A stretch of 64,000 nucleotides of DNA from Methanocaldococcus lauensis (GTDB lineage Archaea; AGJL01; Methanococci; Methanococcales; Methanocaldococcaceae): contig LR792634.1 in the NCBI GenBank assembly GCA_902827205.1, positions 558,001 through 622,000 of the forward strand, written 5' to 3'. The notes beneath the pieces were generated by a model. That model saw nothing but the letters and a program-made list of their open reading frames with translations. It had not been told where the DNA came from and searched no databases. The position numbers were made by a program, and so were the translations under genes. Below are positions 46,375-55,903 of this stretch, piece after piece. Position 1 is the stretch's first letter. The number at the start of each line of letters is the position of its first letter.

Positions 46375-47658
46375 ATGTTTACAGAACCAGTAAAAGAAAT
46401 AATGACAAGAGATGTTGTTACAGTAACTCCTGAAACCCCAATATCAAAAGCAATAGGTATAATGGAAGAGAATGGCTTTCACCATTTAATTGTAGTTGAT
46501 AAGAAAGATGATAAAGAAGAATACTATTTAATAAGTATAAGAGATTTATTATTAGCATCGTCAGTTCAGGAAGAAGTTAGAACATTAATGTATAAGCCAC
46601 ACTACATACACGAAGATACTCCTGTTTTAGACGCTGTATGTGAAATGCTTGAAAGTGGGCAAAGAGCAGCACCAATAGTAAATGATGAAGGAAAATTAGT
46701 AGGGATAATTACTGACTATGACATTATGGCAAGAGCCGCAAGATCAAAGATAATGAAAGATACTAAAATTACAAAGATAATGACGAGAAATGTAATAACA
46801 ATCAATGAAAATGATTCTATTGGTAAGGCAAGAGCATTAATGAGAGATAATAACATTGGTAGGTTGGTAGTTGTTGATGATGAAGGAAATCCTGTTGGAA
46901 TGGTTACTGAGGTAGATATTATCAAAAAGATTTACAAACCAAAAAGAAGAATGACTTATGGAGAAGTAAAAGGAGAAAAAGTTCCAAGAATGGGACAGCC
47001 AGTTAAGTTAATTATGAATACCCCATTAATAACTGTTGATGTAGATGCAAGTGCAGCAGATGCGGCAAAAGTTATGCAAGAGTATGATATTAGGGGAGTT
47101 CCTGTTGTAAAAGGTAAGTCTTTAAAAGGTATTGTTACAAGGTTAGACATTATAAAGTATATAGCTGATTTGAAGAAAGGAGCAATGATTGAAGTAGAAA
47201 TTCATGGAATGTTAGACCCAGAAGTTAAAGATCTTGCAGAAAGAATTATTGCAACAGAAGTCAAAAAGATGGTTAAACAGGCTGGAAAAATTCACTGGAT
47301 AAAGATAAATATTAAAAAAGATAGAGATAAGGGAGGAGTTCCATATTATAGAATTACAACATATGTAAAAACTCCAAATAAGTTGTATGTTGGAGAAGGC
47401 AGACCAAAAGCTTCATTACCTAATAAATTAGAAGCAGAAGGAGAAGATATCGCATATATTTCAGAGCACGAAAGATGGGAATTTATAGACATATTAAAGG
47501 AATCATTAGACTCAGTGTTAAGACAGTTGGAGGCTGATTTTGATAAATATCATCCAAAACATATAGGAAGAGAAATTAAAGAGCAACTATATGAAGAATA
47601 TGTTCCCGAAGAATATACCAAAGAAAATGAAAATATAGAACAAAATGAAGAAAAATAA
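46375..47658 (+). CDS. four-CBS-domain protein with a C-terminal hibernation-factor-like domain
   Basis: A 427-residue protein. Four CBS repeats are at about 5-60, 70-128, 135-190 and 215-272; each shows the I-M-T/N pattern, for example VKEIMTRDVVTVTPETPISK, KIMTRNVITINENDSIGKA and KLIMNTPLITVDVDASAADA. They should bind adenosine ligands. Residues 278-405 form a beta-alpha-beta-beta-beta-alpha pattern (IEVEIHGMLDPEVKDLAERI, then HWIKINIKKD, YRITTYVKT and WEFIDILKESLDSVLRQLEA) that looks like the HPF/S30EA ribosome hibernation fold. The last 20 residues are acidic. If so, it would be a nucleotide-controlled ribosome factor. That function is inference. Ribosome binding site ggtggg. Confidence 0.8.
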   Translation: MFTEPVKEIMTRDVVTVTPETPISKAIGIMEENGFHHLIVVDKKDDKEEYYLISIRDLLLASSVQEEVRTLMYKPHYIHEDTPVLDAVCEMLESGQRAAPIVNDEGKLVGIITDYDIMARAARSKIMKDTKITKIMTRNVITINENDSIGKARALMRDNNIGRLVVVDDEGNPVGMVTEVDIIKKIYKPKRRMTYGEVKGEKVPRMGQPVKLIMNTPLITVDVDASAADAAKVMQEYDIRGVPVVKGKSLKGIVTRLDIIKYIADLKKGAMIEVEIHGMLDPEVKDLAERIIATEVKKMVKQAGKIHWIKINIKKDRDKGGVPYYRITTYVKTPNKLYVGEGRPKASLPNKLEAEGEDIAYISEHERWEFIDILKESLDSVLRQLEADFDKYHPKHIGREIKEQLYEEYVPEEYTKENENIEQNEEK

Positions 47659-47671
47659 CATTGGTGATCTT

Positions 47672-48112
47672 TTGAGTGAATTAAAAGTAAGAAAAATATA
47701 TAATGGAACGGTAATTGACCACATAGATGCAGGAAAGGCATTAATAGTTTTTAAAGTTCTAAATATACCTAATGAAACCTCTGTAATGATAGCAATAAAT
47801 GTTCCTTCAAAAAAGAAGGGGAAAAAAGATATTCTAAAAATTGAAGGAATTGAATTAAAAAAGAAGGATGTTGATAAAATATCTTTAATTTCTCCAGATG
47901 TTACTATAAATATCATAAGAAATGGAAATGTCGTCAAAAAACTTAAACCACAGATACCAAATAACATAGAGGGAATATTAAAATGTACAAATCCAAATTG
48001 CATAACAAATAAAGAAAATATTAAAGGAAAATTTATAATTGAAAATAAAAATCCATTAAAAATTAGATGTTACTATTGTGAAAAAGTTTTAAATAAAATA
48101 GTTTTTGAATAA
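47672..48112 (+). CDS. pyrI: aspartate carbamoyltransferase regulatory subunit
   Basis: A 146-residue PyrI. The allosteric domain is at residues 1-95 (KIYNGTVIDHIDAGKAL near 7-23, SVMIAINVPSKKKGKKDI near 45), and the zinc domain at the end has four cysteines in LKCTNPNCITN and IRCYYCEK. It binds nucleotides and controls PyrB in pyrimidine synthesis. pyrB is not in the window. The binding site ggtgat lies three bases before TTG at 47672; the open frame begins at 47645 within the CBS gene, but that start has no support. Confidence 0.93.
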   Translation: MSELKVRKIYNGTVIDHIDAGKALIVFKVLNIPNETSVMIAINVPSKKKGKKDILKIEGIELKKKDVDKISLISPDVTINIIRNGNVVKKLKPQIPNNIEGILKCTNPNCITNKENIKGKFIIENKNPLKIRCYYCEKVLNKIVFE

Positions 48113-48125
48113 TTTAGGGATTTTT

Positions 48126-48518
48126 ATGGAATTAAAAGGTAGAAGTATATCAAAAGGAGTTGTTAGAGGAATTGCGATTGTCTCAAACAAACCCTTCTCT
48201 TTTTTGGGAGGAGTTGATAAGGATGGAAAGGTTATAGACAAAGATAGCGACATATATGGACAATCATTGAAAGGAAAAATTTTTGTATTTCCTTATGGGA
48301 AAGGAAGCACTGTTGGTTCTTATGTTATATATGGTTTGGCAAAAAGAGGAATTTTAAAAGGGATAGTTAATAAAGAATGTGAGCCTATTGTAGCCACAGG
48401 TGCTATTTTAGGAGGAATTCCATTGGTTGATAAAGTAGATATAGAAAAAATAAAAACAGGAGATACAATAATAGTTGATGGAAATAGAGGAGTTGTAAAG
48501 ATTTTAAACAAAGAGTAA
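48126..48518 (+). CDS. phosphomevalonate dehydratase small subunit (aconitase X swivel domain)
   Basis: A 130-residue DUF126/AcnX small subunit. It starts MELKGRSISKGVVRGIAIVS; the conserved GKGSTVGSYVIYGLAKRG block at about 58-75 with the active-site serine, and ATGAILGGIPLVDK near 88, are typical. With the large subunit at 56823 it forms the Fe-S enzyme that dehydrates mevalonate 5-phosphate to trans-anhydromevalonate 5-phosphate in archaea lacking the classical phosphomevalonate kinase. Start is the ATG after ttaggga, downstream of the longest frame. It follows pyrI after 13 bases. Confidence 0.88.
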   Translation: MELKGRSISKGVVRGIAIVSNKPFSFLGGVDKDGKVIDKDSDIYGQSLKGKIFVFPYGKGSTVGSYVIYGLAKRGILKGIVNKECEPIVATGAILGGIPLVDKVDIEKIKTGDTIIVDGNRGVVKILNKE

Positions 48519-48649
48519 TATATTTATTTTTAATTATTTAATTGGATTTTAGGTTTGTTGTTTTTAGTTTTTAATGATTTTGATATAATTTATTTGTAGG
48601 TTAAATTTTTTAAATTTTTAAAATTTTAAACTAAAATGTGGTGAAATCT

Positions 48650-49675
48650 ATGAGTAAAGAAGAAAATCCTTTTAAAAAAATGCCTACTATATTGATGCCT
48701 GATGAATTAATGGCTAAGGCATTAAGAAGGGGAGAAAAAGTAGCCAATGAAATGAGAAAAAAAGAATTACCTTGGTTGTTAAAGGCGAGATATGTAGAGG
48801 AGCATAAAGTGAGAACTATTGCGTCAGTTGTGGCAGACAATTTACAAAAAGTTATAGATAAAACTCCCCCAGTAAGAAAACTGCCTAAATTTTATCAGGA
48901 AATGGTTGAAGTTTTAGTAGGAGTAGATGAATTTAAAAAGTCAATGGGTGCATTTAAGTGGGCCTCTGAATTAGTTAGAAAATTAGGTAATGAGTATGCT
49001 AAAAAGATTAGAAAAGCAAGAACTCCACAACAGGCAGGAAAATTAAGAAAAGAATTCGTTGGGAGAGTAAAGTCAATATTAAATCAAATTCATCCAGAAA
49101 TGGCTTTTGTGGCAGTTGCAAGAGAAAAATTGAAAAATTTACCAACATTCAAAAATCTTCCAACTGTTGTAATCGCTGGCTATCCAAATGTTGGAAAATC
49201 CACATTGTTAAAAAAATTAACAGGGGCGGATGTTGAAATAAACAACTATCCATTTACAACTAAAGGAATAAATATGGGATATATGGAAGATATTCAGATT
49301 GTAGATACTCCTGGATTGTTAGATCGTCCATTATATGAAAGAAATGATATAGAGTTGCAGGCAATATTGGCATTAAACTATTTAGCAAATTTAATTTTGT
49401 TTATTATAGATGCAAGTGAGTTTTGCGGCTATACAATTGAAGAGCAATTAAATTTATTAAAAGAGATAAAAGAATTATTTAATGTGCCAATTGTTGTAGC
49501 AATAAATAAAATTGATTTAGTTAAGGATGAAGGAAAAATTAAAAATATAGAGGAAAAGTTAAAAGAGATAGGAGTGGAGAAAATATTTAAAATATCTGCT
49601 GATAAAGGAATTGGTTTGGAGGAGTTAAAAGAATATTTCTTTAAAAAACTTTTATCTCCAAATAATAGTAATTAA
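48650..49675 (+). CDS. Nog1-like GTPase (ribosome assembly)
   Basis: A 341-residue GTPase of the Obg/Nog1 group. An N-terminal helical domain of about 165 residues (KMPTILMPDELMAKALRRGE) is followed by the G domain: G1 AGYPNVGKSTLLKKL near 172, G2 NNYPFTTKG near 195, G3 VDTPGLLDRP near 213, G4 INKIDLVKD near 290 and G5 ISADKG near 317. In eukaryotes Nog1 acts in 60S subunit maturation; the archaeal protein probably has a similar role on 50S. The ATG follows ggtgaaatct; four upstream codons of the longest frame are discarded. Confidence 0.9.
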   Translation: MSKEENPFKKMPTILMPDELMAKALRRGEKVANEMRKKELPWLLKARYVEEHKVRTIASVVADNLQKVIDKTPPVRKLPKFYQEMVEVLVGVDEFKKSMGAFKWASELVRKLGNEYAKKIRKARTPQQAGKLRKEFVGRVKSILNQIHPEMAFVAVAREKLKNLPTFKNLPTVVIAGYPNVGKSTLLKKLTGADVEINNYPFTTKGINMGYMEDIQIVDTPGLLDRPLYERNDIELQAILALNYLANLILFIIDASEFCGYTIEEQLNLLKEIKELFNVPIVVAINKIDLVKDEGKIKNIEEKLKEIGVEKIFKISADKGIGLEELKEYFFKKLLSPNNSN

Positions 49676-49686
49676 TTTTTTATTTT

Positions 49687-50490
49687 TTATTCATTTTCAA
49701 TTTCGTTAATTAAGTTTAATGAATCAGTATCACCATATTTGTTAGCAATATTTTTGATTTTTTCGAGAATCTTTGGCTTTTTGTTAGTTAATTTTTTTAA
49801 CTCTTTACAGTATTTTATAACATCTCTATATCCTATCTCTAACACTTTACTTTTAAATTTTGAAAGTTCATAAGCCAAAAGTCCTCTTAAAACATCATCA
49901 TTTGAAAATAAAAATACAGGATGTATCCAAATTATTATTTTGTTATCATCATATTTTTCTACAAAGTTCTCTATTTTATTTATATCCATAAACACATCTA
50001 CATAAACTGATATTTCCTCTTTTATGTTTATATTTTCCAATAAATCTTCAAGTATATTATTAATTTTAGTATCAAATTCAATAATCTTTTCATCTAATTC
50101 TTCATCATTTAACTCCATCCATTTTAACATTCTCTCTTTAAGTTCTATTGTTGTGTTGTTATTTGAAGGATAAACTATTGAGTAATTATTCCCTTCAAAT
50201 TTGTAGTTTTTACTAACTCTCGAAGATAAATTAATAATCATTAAACCATCGTCTAAGTTTTTTAAATTAATACTTTTTAATTTATACTTTCTCATTTCTA
50301 CTTCAAAATCTTCCAAGTTTTCAAAGTCTTCTATATTTCTAATATAAACTTTCTCTCCATTTTTTCCTTTTATGTAAAATCCTTTAAATTCAATTTCAGC
50401 AAGATCTCCTCTAATTATGTCCTTTGAAAATTCATCTAAATTTTTGTAAATATCTAATAATATTTTTTGAGCTAATTCTTTAGACTTCAT
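49687..50490 (-). CDS. unknown archaeal protein with degenerate metalloprotease-like motif
   Basis: A 267-residue soluble protein that I do not recognise. The N-terminal part is beta-rich (IEFKGFYIKGKNGEKVYIRN). A central helix is Glu/Asp-rich (ERMLKWMELNDEELDEKI). Near 200-225 the sequence WIHPVFLFSNDDVLRGLLAYELSKF resembles, over LLAYELSKF, the HELxH helix of gluzincin proteases, but both histidines are replaced, so catalysis by that mechanism is not expected. Start ATG follows ggtgaaatta. It converges with the Nog1 gene and follows the PUA gene on the same strand. Confidence 0.65.
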   Translation of the reverse strand: MKSKELAQKILLDIYKNLDEFSKDIIRGDLAEIEFKGFYIKGKNGEKVYIRNIEDFENLEDFEVEMRKYKLKSINLKNLDDGLMIINLSSRVSKNYKFEGNNYSIVYPSNNNTTIELKERMLKWMELNDEELDEKIIEFDTKINNILEDLLENINIKEEISVYVDVFMDINKIENFVEKYDDNKIIIWIHPVFLFSNDDVLRGLLAYELSKFKSKVLEIGYRDVIKYCKELKKLTNKKPKILEKIKNIANKYGDTDSLNLINEIENE

Positions 50491-50548
50491 TAATTTCACC
50501 AATATTAATTTTAACAGTTAAATATTATTTGTTAATGTAATTATTAAA

Positions 50549-51028
50549 TTATCCCCCTTCTCTTAAATACCATCCTTTGTCTTTTATGTTTCTAATAATA
50601 TTATCTTCTAAAAATCCTATACCTAAAACCTCCCTATTCTCATTAAATATAACTATCCTCCCAGAGCCCTTAACTTCTATAATTGACTCTTTAAATATAT
50701 CTCTTCCATATAAAAATAATGTTTCACCTCTTTTATTTACAACTGCATAGTTATTTATTATATAGGAAGATATTAATGTAAAGCCCTCTAAAGATAATCT
50801 AAATTTTCTTTTAATTTCACCAAATATATTTCCTACTGAAAATATCTCCTCAAACTTATTTAAATTTTTTATTGTTTCTTCATTAGCATAGCAAACAGTT
50901 AACCAATTCCCCTCTAAAACAACTAAATTTTCATATTTGAAATTATTAGCGTAACTTTTTTCAGTATATCTACATAACTCCTCTTTTATCAAATCAATTT
51001 CTCTTTTTTTTAATTTTCTAAATTTCAT
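50549..51028 (-). CDS. PUA domain protein, Nip7-like
   Basis: A 159-residue protein with a C-terminal PUA domain (about 88-155): [20 protein letters not shown], then [20 protein letters not shown]. The N-terminal 85 residues ([18 protein letters not shown]) resemble the pre-PUA domain of Nip7-type proteins of ribosome assembly. PUA domains bind structured RNA. No catalytic domain is present, so it should be an RNA-binding accessory factor. It is near the Nog1-like gene, which fits a ribosome-assembly neighbourhood. Start ATG follows gtgaaact. Confidence 0.72.
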   Translation of the reverse strand: MKFRKLKKREIDLIKEELCRYTEKSYANNFKYENLVVLEGNWLTVCYANEETIKNLNKFEEIFSVGNIFGEIKRKFRLSLEGFTLISSYIINNYAVVNKRGETLFLYGRDIFKESIIEVKGSGRIVIFNENREVLGIGFLEDNIIRNIKDKGWYLREGG

Positions 51029-51229
51029 AGTTTCACATTTTGCTTAATTTTACATAATTTAATTTATAGAAATATTTATATATACACATATTTAAAATCT
51101 TATAACTATATAATATCTACTATATCAAAATTTAGTCCTTTCAAAGATTCATTGAGATATTACATAAAAGGAGAGTAAAATATTGTAGGACTTAAACAAA
51201 TAAGCTCAAATAAAAAAGTAAAAGTATGA

Positions 51230-51314
51230 CGCGGGGGCCGGGATTTGAACCCGGGCTGGGCGATGCCCAACGGGATTAGCAGTCCCGCGCCGTACCAGGC
51301 TGGGCCACCCCCGC
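51230..51314 (-). tRNA. tRNA-Ser (anticodon GCU)
   Basis: On the minus strand a complete class II tRNA is seen: acceptor GCGGGGG/CCCCCGC, anticodon stem CGGGA/TCCCG with loop CTGCTAA (anticodon GCT), a long variable arm GTTGGGCATCGCCCAGC and the T arm CCGGG-TTCAAAT-CCCGG. The discriminator base is G, as in archaeal serine tRNAs. CCA is not encoded. The very high G+C stem content is as expected for a hyperthermophile. It reads AGC/AGU codons. There is no intron. Confidence 0.97.
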
Positions 51315-51345
51315 ACTAAGAAAGCAAACAGTATTTGGGTATAAG

Positions 51346-51366
51346 ACATATATATATTTTTCGTTT
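51346..51366 (-). promoter_or_regulatory. BRE/TATA promoter of tRNA-Ser
   Basis: On the minus strand a purine-rich cgaaaaa element is followed by atatatatatg, about 33-45 bases before the tRNA 5' end. This is the usual strong archaeal tRNA promoter, giving a 5' leader of roughly 10-15 bases. Sequence-based inference. Confidence 0.6.
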
Positions 51367-51465
51367 TGAAATCATAATGTGGAATGTAGGAAAAATAATA
51401 TATAATAATATAACTCAATAGTGTCTTTAAAAATAATTTTAAAATAATTGGACTTAGGTGAAATT

Positions 51466-53286
51466 ATGAAAAAACTACTAACATTGCTATTCTTATTTAT
51501 ATTATTAAATACTACTTTTGCTGTAATTATAAAGGCTCCAGCAGTTTCTTTAACTGATATAGGTCCAGAAGGAGTTCCTATAAGTATACAAATAAATGTG
51601 AGTAAAGGAAATGGACATGTTTTTATGGATACTTTGCCATTAACACAGTTAGATATGCAAGGTTCAGCAAGAATTGCGGCAAAAGTTGCTGGAGAGATTA
51701 CTGGAAAGGATATGAATAAATATAATGTCTATATTACTGTAAGAAGTGATGTTCCAGTAGTTGGAGGACCATCAGCAGGAGCAACAATGACTATTGGAAT
51801 TATCTGTGCATTAATGAATTGGAGCATTAACCACAATGTTATGATGACTGGGACTATAAACCCAGATGGAAGTATTGGTCCAGTAGGAGGAATATTAGAA
51901 AAAATAGAAGCCGCTAAAAAGGCAAACTGTACAATTATGTTAATCCCAAAAGGGCAAAGATATGTTACTGAAAATAATATGAAAATAGACACTGTTAAAT
52001 TTGGACAAAAATTGGGTATTAAGGTTATAGAGGTTGGAAGTATTTATGAAGCACTTCCATACTTTACAAATAGAAAGATTACTATGAAGAAATATCCTGA
52101 AAATCCAATTATTGAAGAAAAATATCAAAAAATAATGAAAGATTTATGTGATAAAATTTTGAAAACAGCATATGAGAAATATGATAATATCTTCAATGAA
52201 TTAAATAATGAGTATTTTGGTTATAATTATCAAAATAAACTATCATCTGAATTAAAAGAAGCTAAAAAATTATTAGATAATGCAAACGATGAATATATGG
52301 ATAAAAAATATTATTCTGCAACATGTTCAGCATTTAACGCACTAATTAAATTAGAAACAATCGACCATACAATAAAATATCTTACAGGAGAAGAAGATAT
52401 TAAAACGTATCTTAACAATGTTCAGAATCAAATAAATTATGATAAAAAAGTAGTTTATTCAAAAAATTTAACTTTAAATAACTTTGAAGAAATTTTAGCT
52501 GGGAGGGTTAGAATATCTGAGGCTGAGAGTTTATTAGATAAAGCATGGAAATCTTACTACTTAGGAAACTATGAAGATGCAATAAAATACGGTAGTTTTG
52601 CAAAGTTGAGAGGAGAAAGTGCAATTTGGTGGGTTACACTATGTGAAAATAATTGTAATGATAGCAACAATAAAATAATAAATGAATCCTCTCTAAAATC
52701 TTTGTCTCAGCAATATTTAGATAATGCTGAGACAATTACAACATATGTTGAGACATTATATCCAAATTTAGTAAGTGATGAAGTTTTAGATGATTTAGAA
52801 TCTGCTAAAAAAGCATACAATAAAGGAGATTATGTATTAACAATTGCTAAAAGTATTGACTCATGCGTAGAGGCAGAGATTCCCTTGGTTATATTTGAGG
52901 ATAAAGATTATTTAAATTACTTAGACAGTTTTTCAAAGAATAAAATAAATATGGCTGAAACTATGGGAATAAATCCAATATCAGCCCTTGGTTATTATGA
53001 ATATGCTAATAGTTTAAATGATAGTTTATTAAAGATTATGTACTATAAATATAGCTCTTACTATGCTCAAATGGACATAGATGTAGTAAAAGAGTTGAAT
53101 AAAGATAATAAAGGAATCAAAGAGAGTTTTGATAATGAAATTAACATAATTAATACAAATGAGAACATTGTTAATGCTGAAGAATCTACAAAAGAAAATA
53201 ATAATATTGCCATTATTATATCTGCAATAGTTGGAGGATTAATAGGGTTTGTAGGAGGATATATTGCAAGAAAAGTTTCTACTTAA
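51466..53286 (+). CDS. exported Lon-type (S16) serine protease with C-terminal membrane anchor
   Basis: A 606-residue protein. Residues 1-20 are a signal peptide ([18 protein letters not shown]). The S16 protease domain follows (about 25-205) with the catalytic serine in [11 protein letters not shown] near 102 and the lysine in [14 protein letters not shown] near 143-156. There is no ATPase domain. A long helical region, TPR-like in character (about 220-550, with repeated A/Y pairs such as [20 protein letters not shown]), leads to one membrane helix ([20 protein letters not shown]) and a basic tail. So it is anchored outside the cell. Substrates unknown. Start ATG follows ggtgaaatt. Confidence 0.88.
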   Translation: MKKLLTLLFLFILLNTTFAVIIKAPAVSLTDIGPEGVPISIQINVSKGNGHVFMDTLPLTQLDMQGSARIAAKVAGEITGKDMNKYNVYITVRSDVPVVGGPSAGATMTIGIICALMNWSINHNVMMTGTINPDGSIGPVGGILEKIEAAKKANCTIMLIPKGQRYVTENNMKIDTVKFGQKLGIKVIEVGSIYEALPYFTNRKITMKKYPENPIIEEKYQKIMKDLCDKILKTAYEKYDNIFNELNNEYFGYNYQNKLSSELKEAKKLLDNANDEYMDKKYYSATCSAFNALIKLETIDHTIKYLTGEEDIKTYLNNVQNQINYDKKVVYSKNLTLNNFEEILAGRVRISEAESLLDKAWKSYYLGNYEDAIKYGSFAKLRGESAIWWVTLCENNCNDSNNKIINESSLKSLSQQYLDNAETITTYVETLYPNLVSDEVLDDLESAKKAYNKGDYVLTIAKSIDSCVEAEIPLVIFEDKDYLNYLDSFSKNKINMAETMGINPISALGYYEYANSLNDSLLKIMYYKYSSYYAQMDIDVVKELNKDNKGIKESFDNEINIINTNENIVNAEESTKENNNIAIIISAIVGGLIGFVGGYIARKVST

Positions 53287-53392
53287 TAAGACTCTCACAA
53301 AAATTACTATTTTTAATTTTATAATTAAGAGAATATAAACTGATAAAAATTTTATTTAACTTTTTCATCATTATTTTTTTATGGTGAGAAAT

Positions 53393-54574
53393 GTGGAAAA
53401 ACAAAATTTACAAAAGAATAATAAGGAATTATCTAAAAATGTCTATTTATTGGGTTTTACAAGCTTTTTGAATGATATGAGTAGTGAGATGATAATGCCA
53501 ATTTTACCAATGCTTATTACAAGTTTAGGAGGAGGTAGTTTATCAATTGGCTTAGTTGGAGGTTTGAGGGAGCTTATCTCAAATATTTTGATGGTTTTAA
53601 TTGGGTATTATTCAGATAAAATAAAAAAAAGAAAGATTTTTGTTATTTTAGGTTACTTAACATCTTCAATGTTTAAACTCCTCTTAGGTTTATCAAAAAG
53701 CTGGTTAAAGGCAATTATATTTTCATCCCTTGAAAGAATGGGAAAAGGAATAAGAACTGCCCCAAGAGATGCAATAATATCTGAAAGTATGCCTAAAACT
53801 TTGGGTAAAGGTTTTGGAATACAGAGAGCTTTTGATACTGCTGGAGCTATATTGGGTTCCACTATTTCGCTATTGTTTATATTGTTTTTTCAATATAAGT
53901 TTAATCAGATAATTTTAATAGCAGCAGTTATTGGATTTTTTTCTATTATTCCTTTATACTTTGTTAAAGAAAAAAAGATTATCAATAATAACAAAATAAC
54001 ATTTAGAGTTGGAATTAAAAACGTGTCAAAAGAGTTAAAGCTATTTATTCTAATCTCAGCCATATTTACTCTAAGTAATTTTAGCTATATGTTTTATATT
54101 TTGAGAGCTCAGGAATTTTTAATGATAGTGGATGAAAAGATGGCTGTTGTAATTCCTATAGCTCTTTATATATTATATAACATCTTTTATGCCACATTTT
54201 CAATTCCATTTGGAATTTTATCAGATAAAATTGGAAGAAAAAGTGTTTTAACCTTAGGATATATACTTTATGGAATTACCTCATTAGGATTTGCTTACTT
54301 TATTTCTCAAAAAAGCTTAATATTGTTGTTTGCTTTATATGGAATTGCCTATGCCTCATTTGCTGGAAATCAGAAAGCTTATGTATCTGATTTATCGTCA
54401 GAAGATATTAGAGCTACAGCTTTAGGATTGTTTTATACTGTAGTAGGATTAACGAGCTTACCTGCAAGTTTGATAGCTGGCTATCTATGGAAAATAAATC
54501 CAGAAATAACATTTTTATATGGAAGTTTCTTAGCAATATTTTCAGGTTTGTTGTTGTTATTTTTAAAAACCTAA
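53393..54574 (+). CDS. MFS transporter
   Basis: A 393-residue major facilitator with twelve predicted helices. The loop 2-3 signature is GYYSDKIKKRK (the G-x3-D-x2-G-R-R motif) near 75, repeated in the second half as GILSDKIGRKS near 270; helix 1 has FLNDMSSEMIMPILP. The ERMGKGIRTAPRDAIIS block near 115 is typical of a group of uncharacterised prokaryotic MFS proteins. Substrate unknown; drug or metabolite export is possible. ATG at 53381 overlaps ggtgag, so GTG at 53393 is the more likely start. Its stop overlaps the convergent DUF504 gene by 12 bases. Confidence 0.85.
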   Translation: MEKQNLQKNNKELSKNVYLLGFTSFLNDMSSEMIMPILPMLITSLGGGSLSIGLVGGLRELISNILMVLIGYYSDKIKKRKIFVILGYLTSSMFKLLLGLSKSWLKAIIFSSLERMGKGIRTAPRDAIISESMPKTLGKGFGIQRAFDTAGAILGSTISLLFILFFQYKFNQIILIAAVIGFFSIIPLYFVKEKKIINNNKITFRVGIKNVSKELKLFILISAIFTLSNFSYMFYILRAQEFLMIVDEKMAVVIPIALYILYNIFYATFSIPFGILSDKIGRKSVLTLGYILYGITSLGFAYFISQKSLILLFALYGIAYASFAGNQKAYVSDLSSEDIRATALGLFYTVVGLTSLPASLIAGYLWKINPEITFLYGSFLAIFSGLLLLFLKT

Positions 54575-54805
54575 TTTTTTATACAAAATTTCACCAGTCT
54601 TTTTGTTTCTAATCTCTAATATTCTATGTAGTGGAATGTAAGTATCTTCATATATCAGATAGTTCCCTTTAAGTTCAACATCCTCCAAAGGAATGATTTT
54701 TTTATTTTCTTCAGCCCCTCTATGGATTATAACAATCTCAAAATTATCTATTTTATCCTTATAATTTGGATGCCAGAAGATTTTGTTTAATATTTCTTTA
54801 AGCAT
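54563..54805 (-). CDS. DUF504/UPF0248 family protein
   Basis: An 80-residue protein of UPF0248. Conserved blocks are NKIFWHPNYKDK, IVIIHRGAEENKKIIPL and YIPLHRILEIRNKKTGEILY, present in that order. The family is widespread in archaea; a link to RNA processing (it is found fused or adjacent to RNA-repair and polymerase-type genes) has been proposed but not proved. Starts at ATG after gtgagatat. It follows the Clp1-like gene's coordinates but is transcribed leftward away from it, as the last gene of the run from the PMDh large subunit gene. Confidence 0.82.
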   Translation of the reverse strand: MLKEILNKIFWHPNYKDKIDNFEIVIIHRGAEENKKIIPLEDVELKGNYLIYEDTYIPLHRILEIRNKKTGEILYKKLGF

Positions 54806-54832
54806 ATATCTCACATTTTATGATATTATTTT

Positions 54833-55903
54833 TTATATTAAATCTCTATCTAATAAACCAAGTTCTTCCCCATTTTCATTAACTTTTATTCTTCCAAACC
54901 TTATTTCTTTAAGATTTTTAATTTCATCTTCATTAATAGGGGATAGAATCTCTAATGTTTCATTCTCAAAATCAATAGCTTTTAAAATACCCAATCCAAT
55001 GCAAAAGCCCTCTTTATCAATCAATCCAACTATTAAGTTGTTAAATCTTTCTGGCTCAATGTAGTATAGAATGTTTTTATCAATCTGTTTTACCATATTT
55101 GCCAAATCTCTTTTTACTATTGTATATCTTCCCTCACATTTACTTCCATAGAGTATTTTCCATTTAAAAAGTGATTCTAATAGGTATTTTTCATCTTCCA
55201 AAATCTTCTCTCCTTGAAATATCTTAGTTCCACTAATAATTACATCATTAAAACCAATATTATAAATTTTTGAGTTTTTAAAGTATTCTTTCCATTTTTC
55301 TACTCTAATTTCCTTTCTCTCTTCCCTACTAAATGATTTTGCATTTTCATAAACTTTTAAGTAAAAAATTTTAATTTTATCTTCAAAAGGTTTTAATATA
55401 GATTTAAGTTCATTTCTTTTTTCTAATGCTATTATAATATCTGGCTTAATCATCTCTATTTTCATCCTCTTTAAATCAGCTCCAGAGCCTGTTATTAATC
55501 CAGTGGTATCGATTATAACAACATCTGCCTTATCCTCTGCATAATCACACAGCAACTTAGTTCCTACAACCATCTCACCAAAAAATTGAATTGGAGCTGT
55601 TGAACCAACAAAATAACTTTTATAAGGTTTAAGTTCATACAAATTGTTATTTGTTTCTGGAAATGATAAGCTTATAGTTGCTGGTGGTAAAATACTTTTT
55701 TGTCCAATATCACAATCAATTATAGCCACTTTATAATTTAAATTTAAAAGTTCATTAGATAAAAAAGTAGTTAGAGTAGTTTTACCACTGTCTAATCCTC
55801 CAAGTAATAGAATTTTAATGGGCTTTTGACTATCTTTAAGATTATTTAAAACCTCAAATCTATCATCTGGAACTTCTGATGGATAATGAGATTTGCTTAT
55901 CAT
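54833..55903 (-). CDS. polynucleotide 5'-hydroxyl kinase, Clp1/Grc3 type
   Basis: A 356-residue P-loop protein. The Walker A loop LLGGLDSGKTTLTTFLSN is near 34-51, IIDCDIGQKSILPPATISL near 63-81 (Walker B region and the conserved D-x-G-Q-S/P), and VIIDTTGLITGSGADLKR near 135-152. These are the signatures of archaeal Clp1, which phosphorylates 5'-OH ends of RNA and DNA. The C-terminal 120 residues are a beta-rich domain. Its ATG overlaps the cbiB stop (ATGA), so the two are translationally coupled. Confidence 0.87.
   Translation of the reverse strand: MISKSHYPSEVPDDRFEVLNNLKDSQKPIKILLLGGLDSGKTTLTTFLSNELLNLNYKVAIIDCDIGQKSILPPATISLSFPETNNNLYELKPYKSYFVGSTAPIQFFGEMVVGTKLLCDYAEDKADVVIIDTTGLITGSGADLKRMKIEMIKPDIIIALEKRNELKSILKPFEDKIKIFYLKVYENAKSFSREERKEIRVEKWKEYFKNSKIYNIGFNDVIISGTKIFQGEKILEDEKYLLESLFKWKILYGSKCEGRYTIVKRDLANMVKQIDKNILYYIEPERFNNLIVGLIDKEGFCIGLGILKAIDFENETLEILSPINEDEIKNLKEIRFGRIKVNENGEELGLLDRDLI

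Noticed and set aside
48126-48518. Fumarase beta subunit
   Set aside because: It is near the fumarase alpha gene, but the sequence is of the DUF126/aconitase X swivel family (GKGSTVGSYV motif).
51120-51200. Small gene or hairpin (AGTCCT/AGGACT inverted pair) between the PUA gene and tRNA-Ser
   Set aside because: The arms are only six bases with a 50-base loop and there is no reading frame or guide-RNA box.
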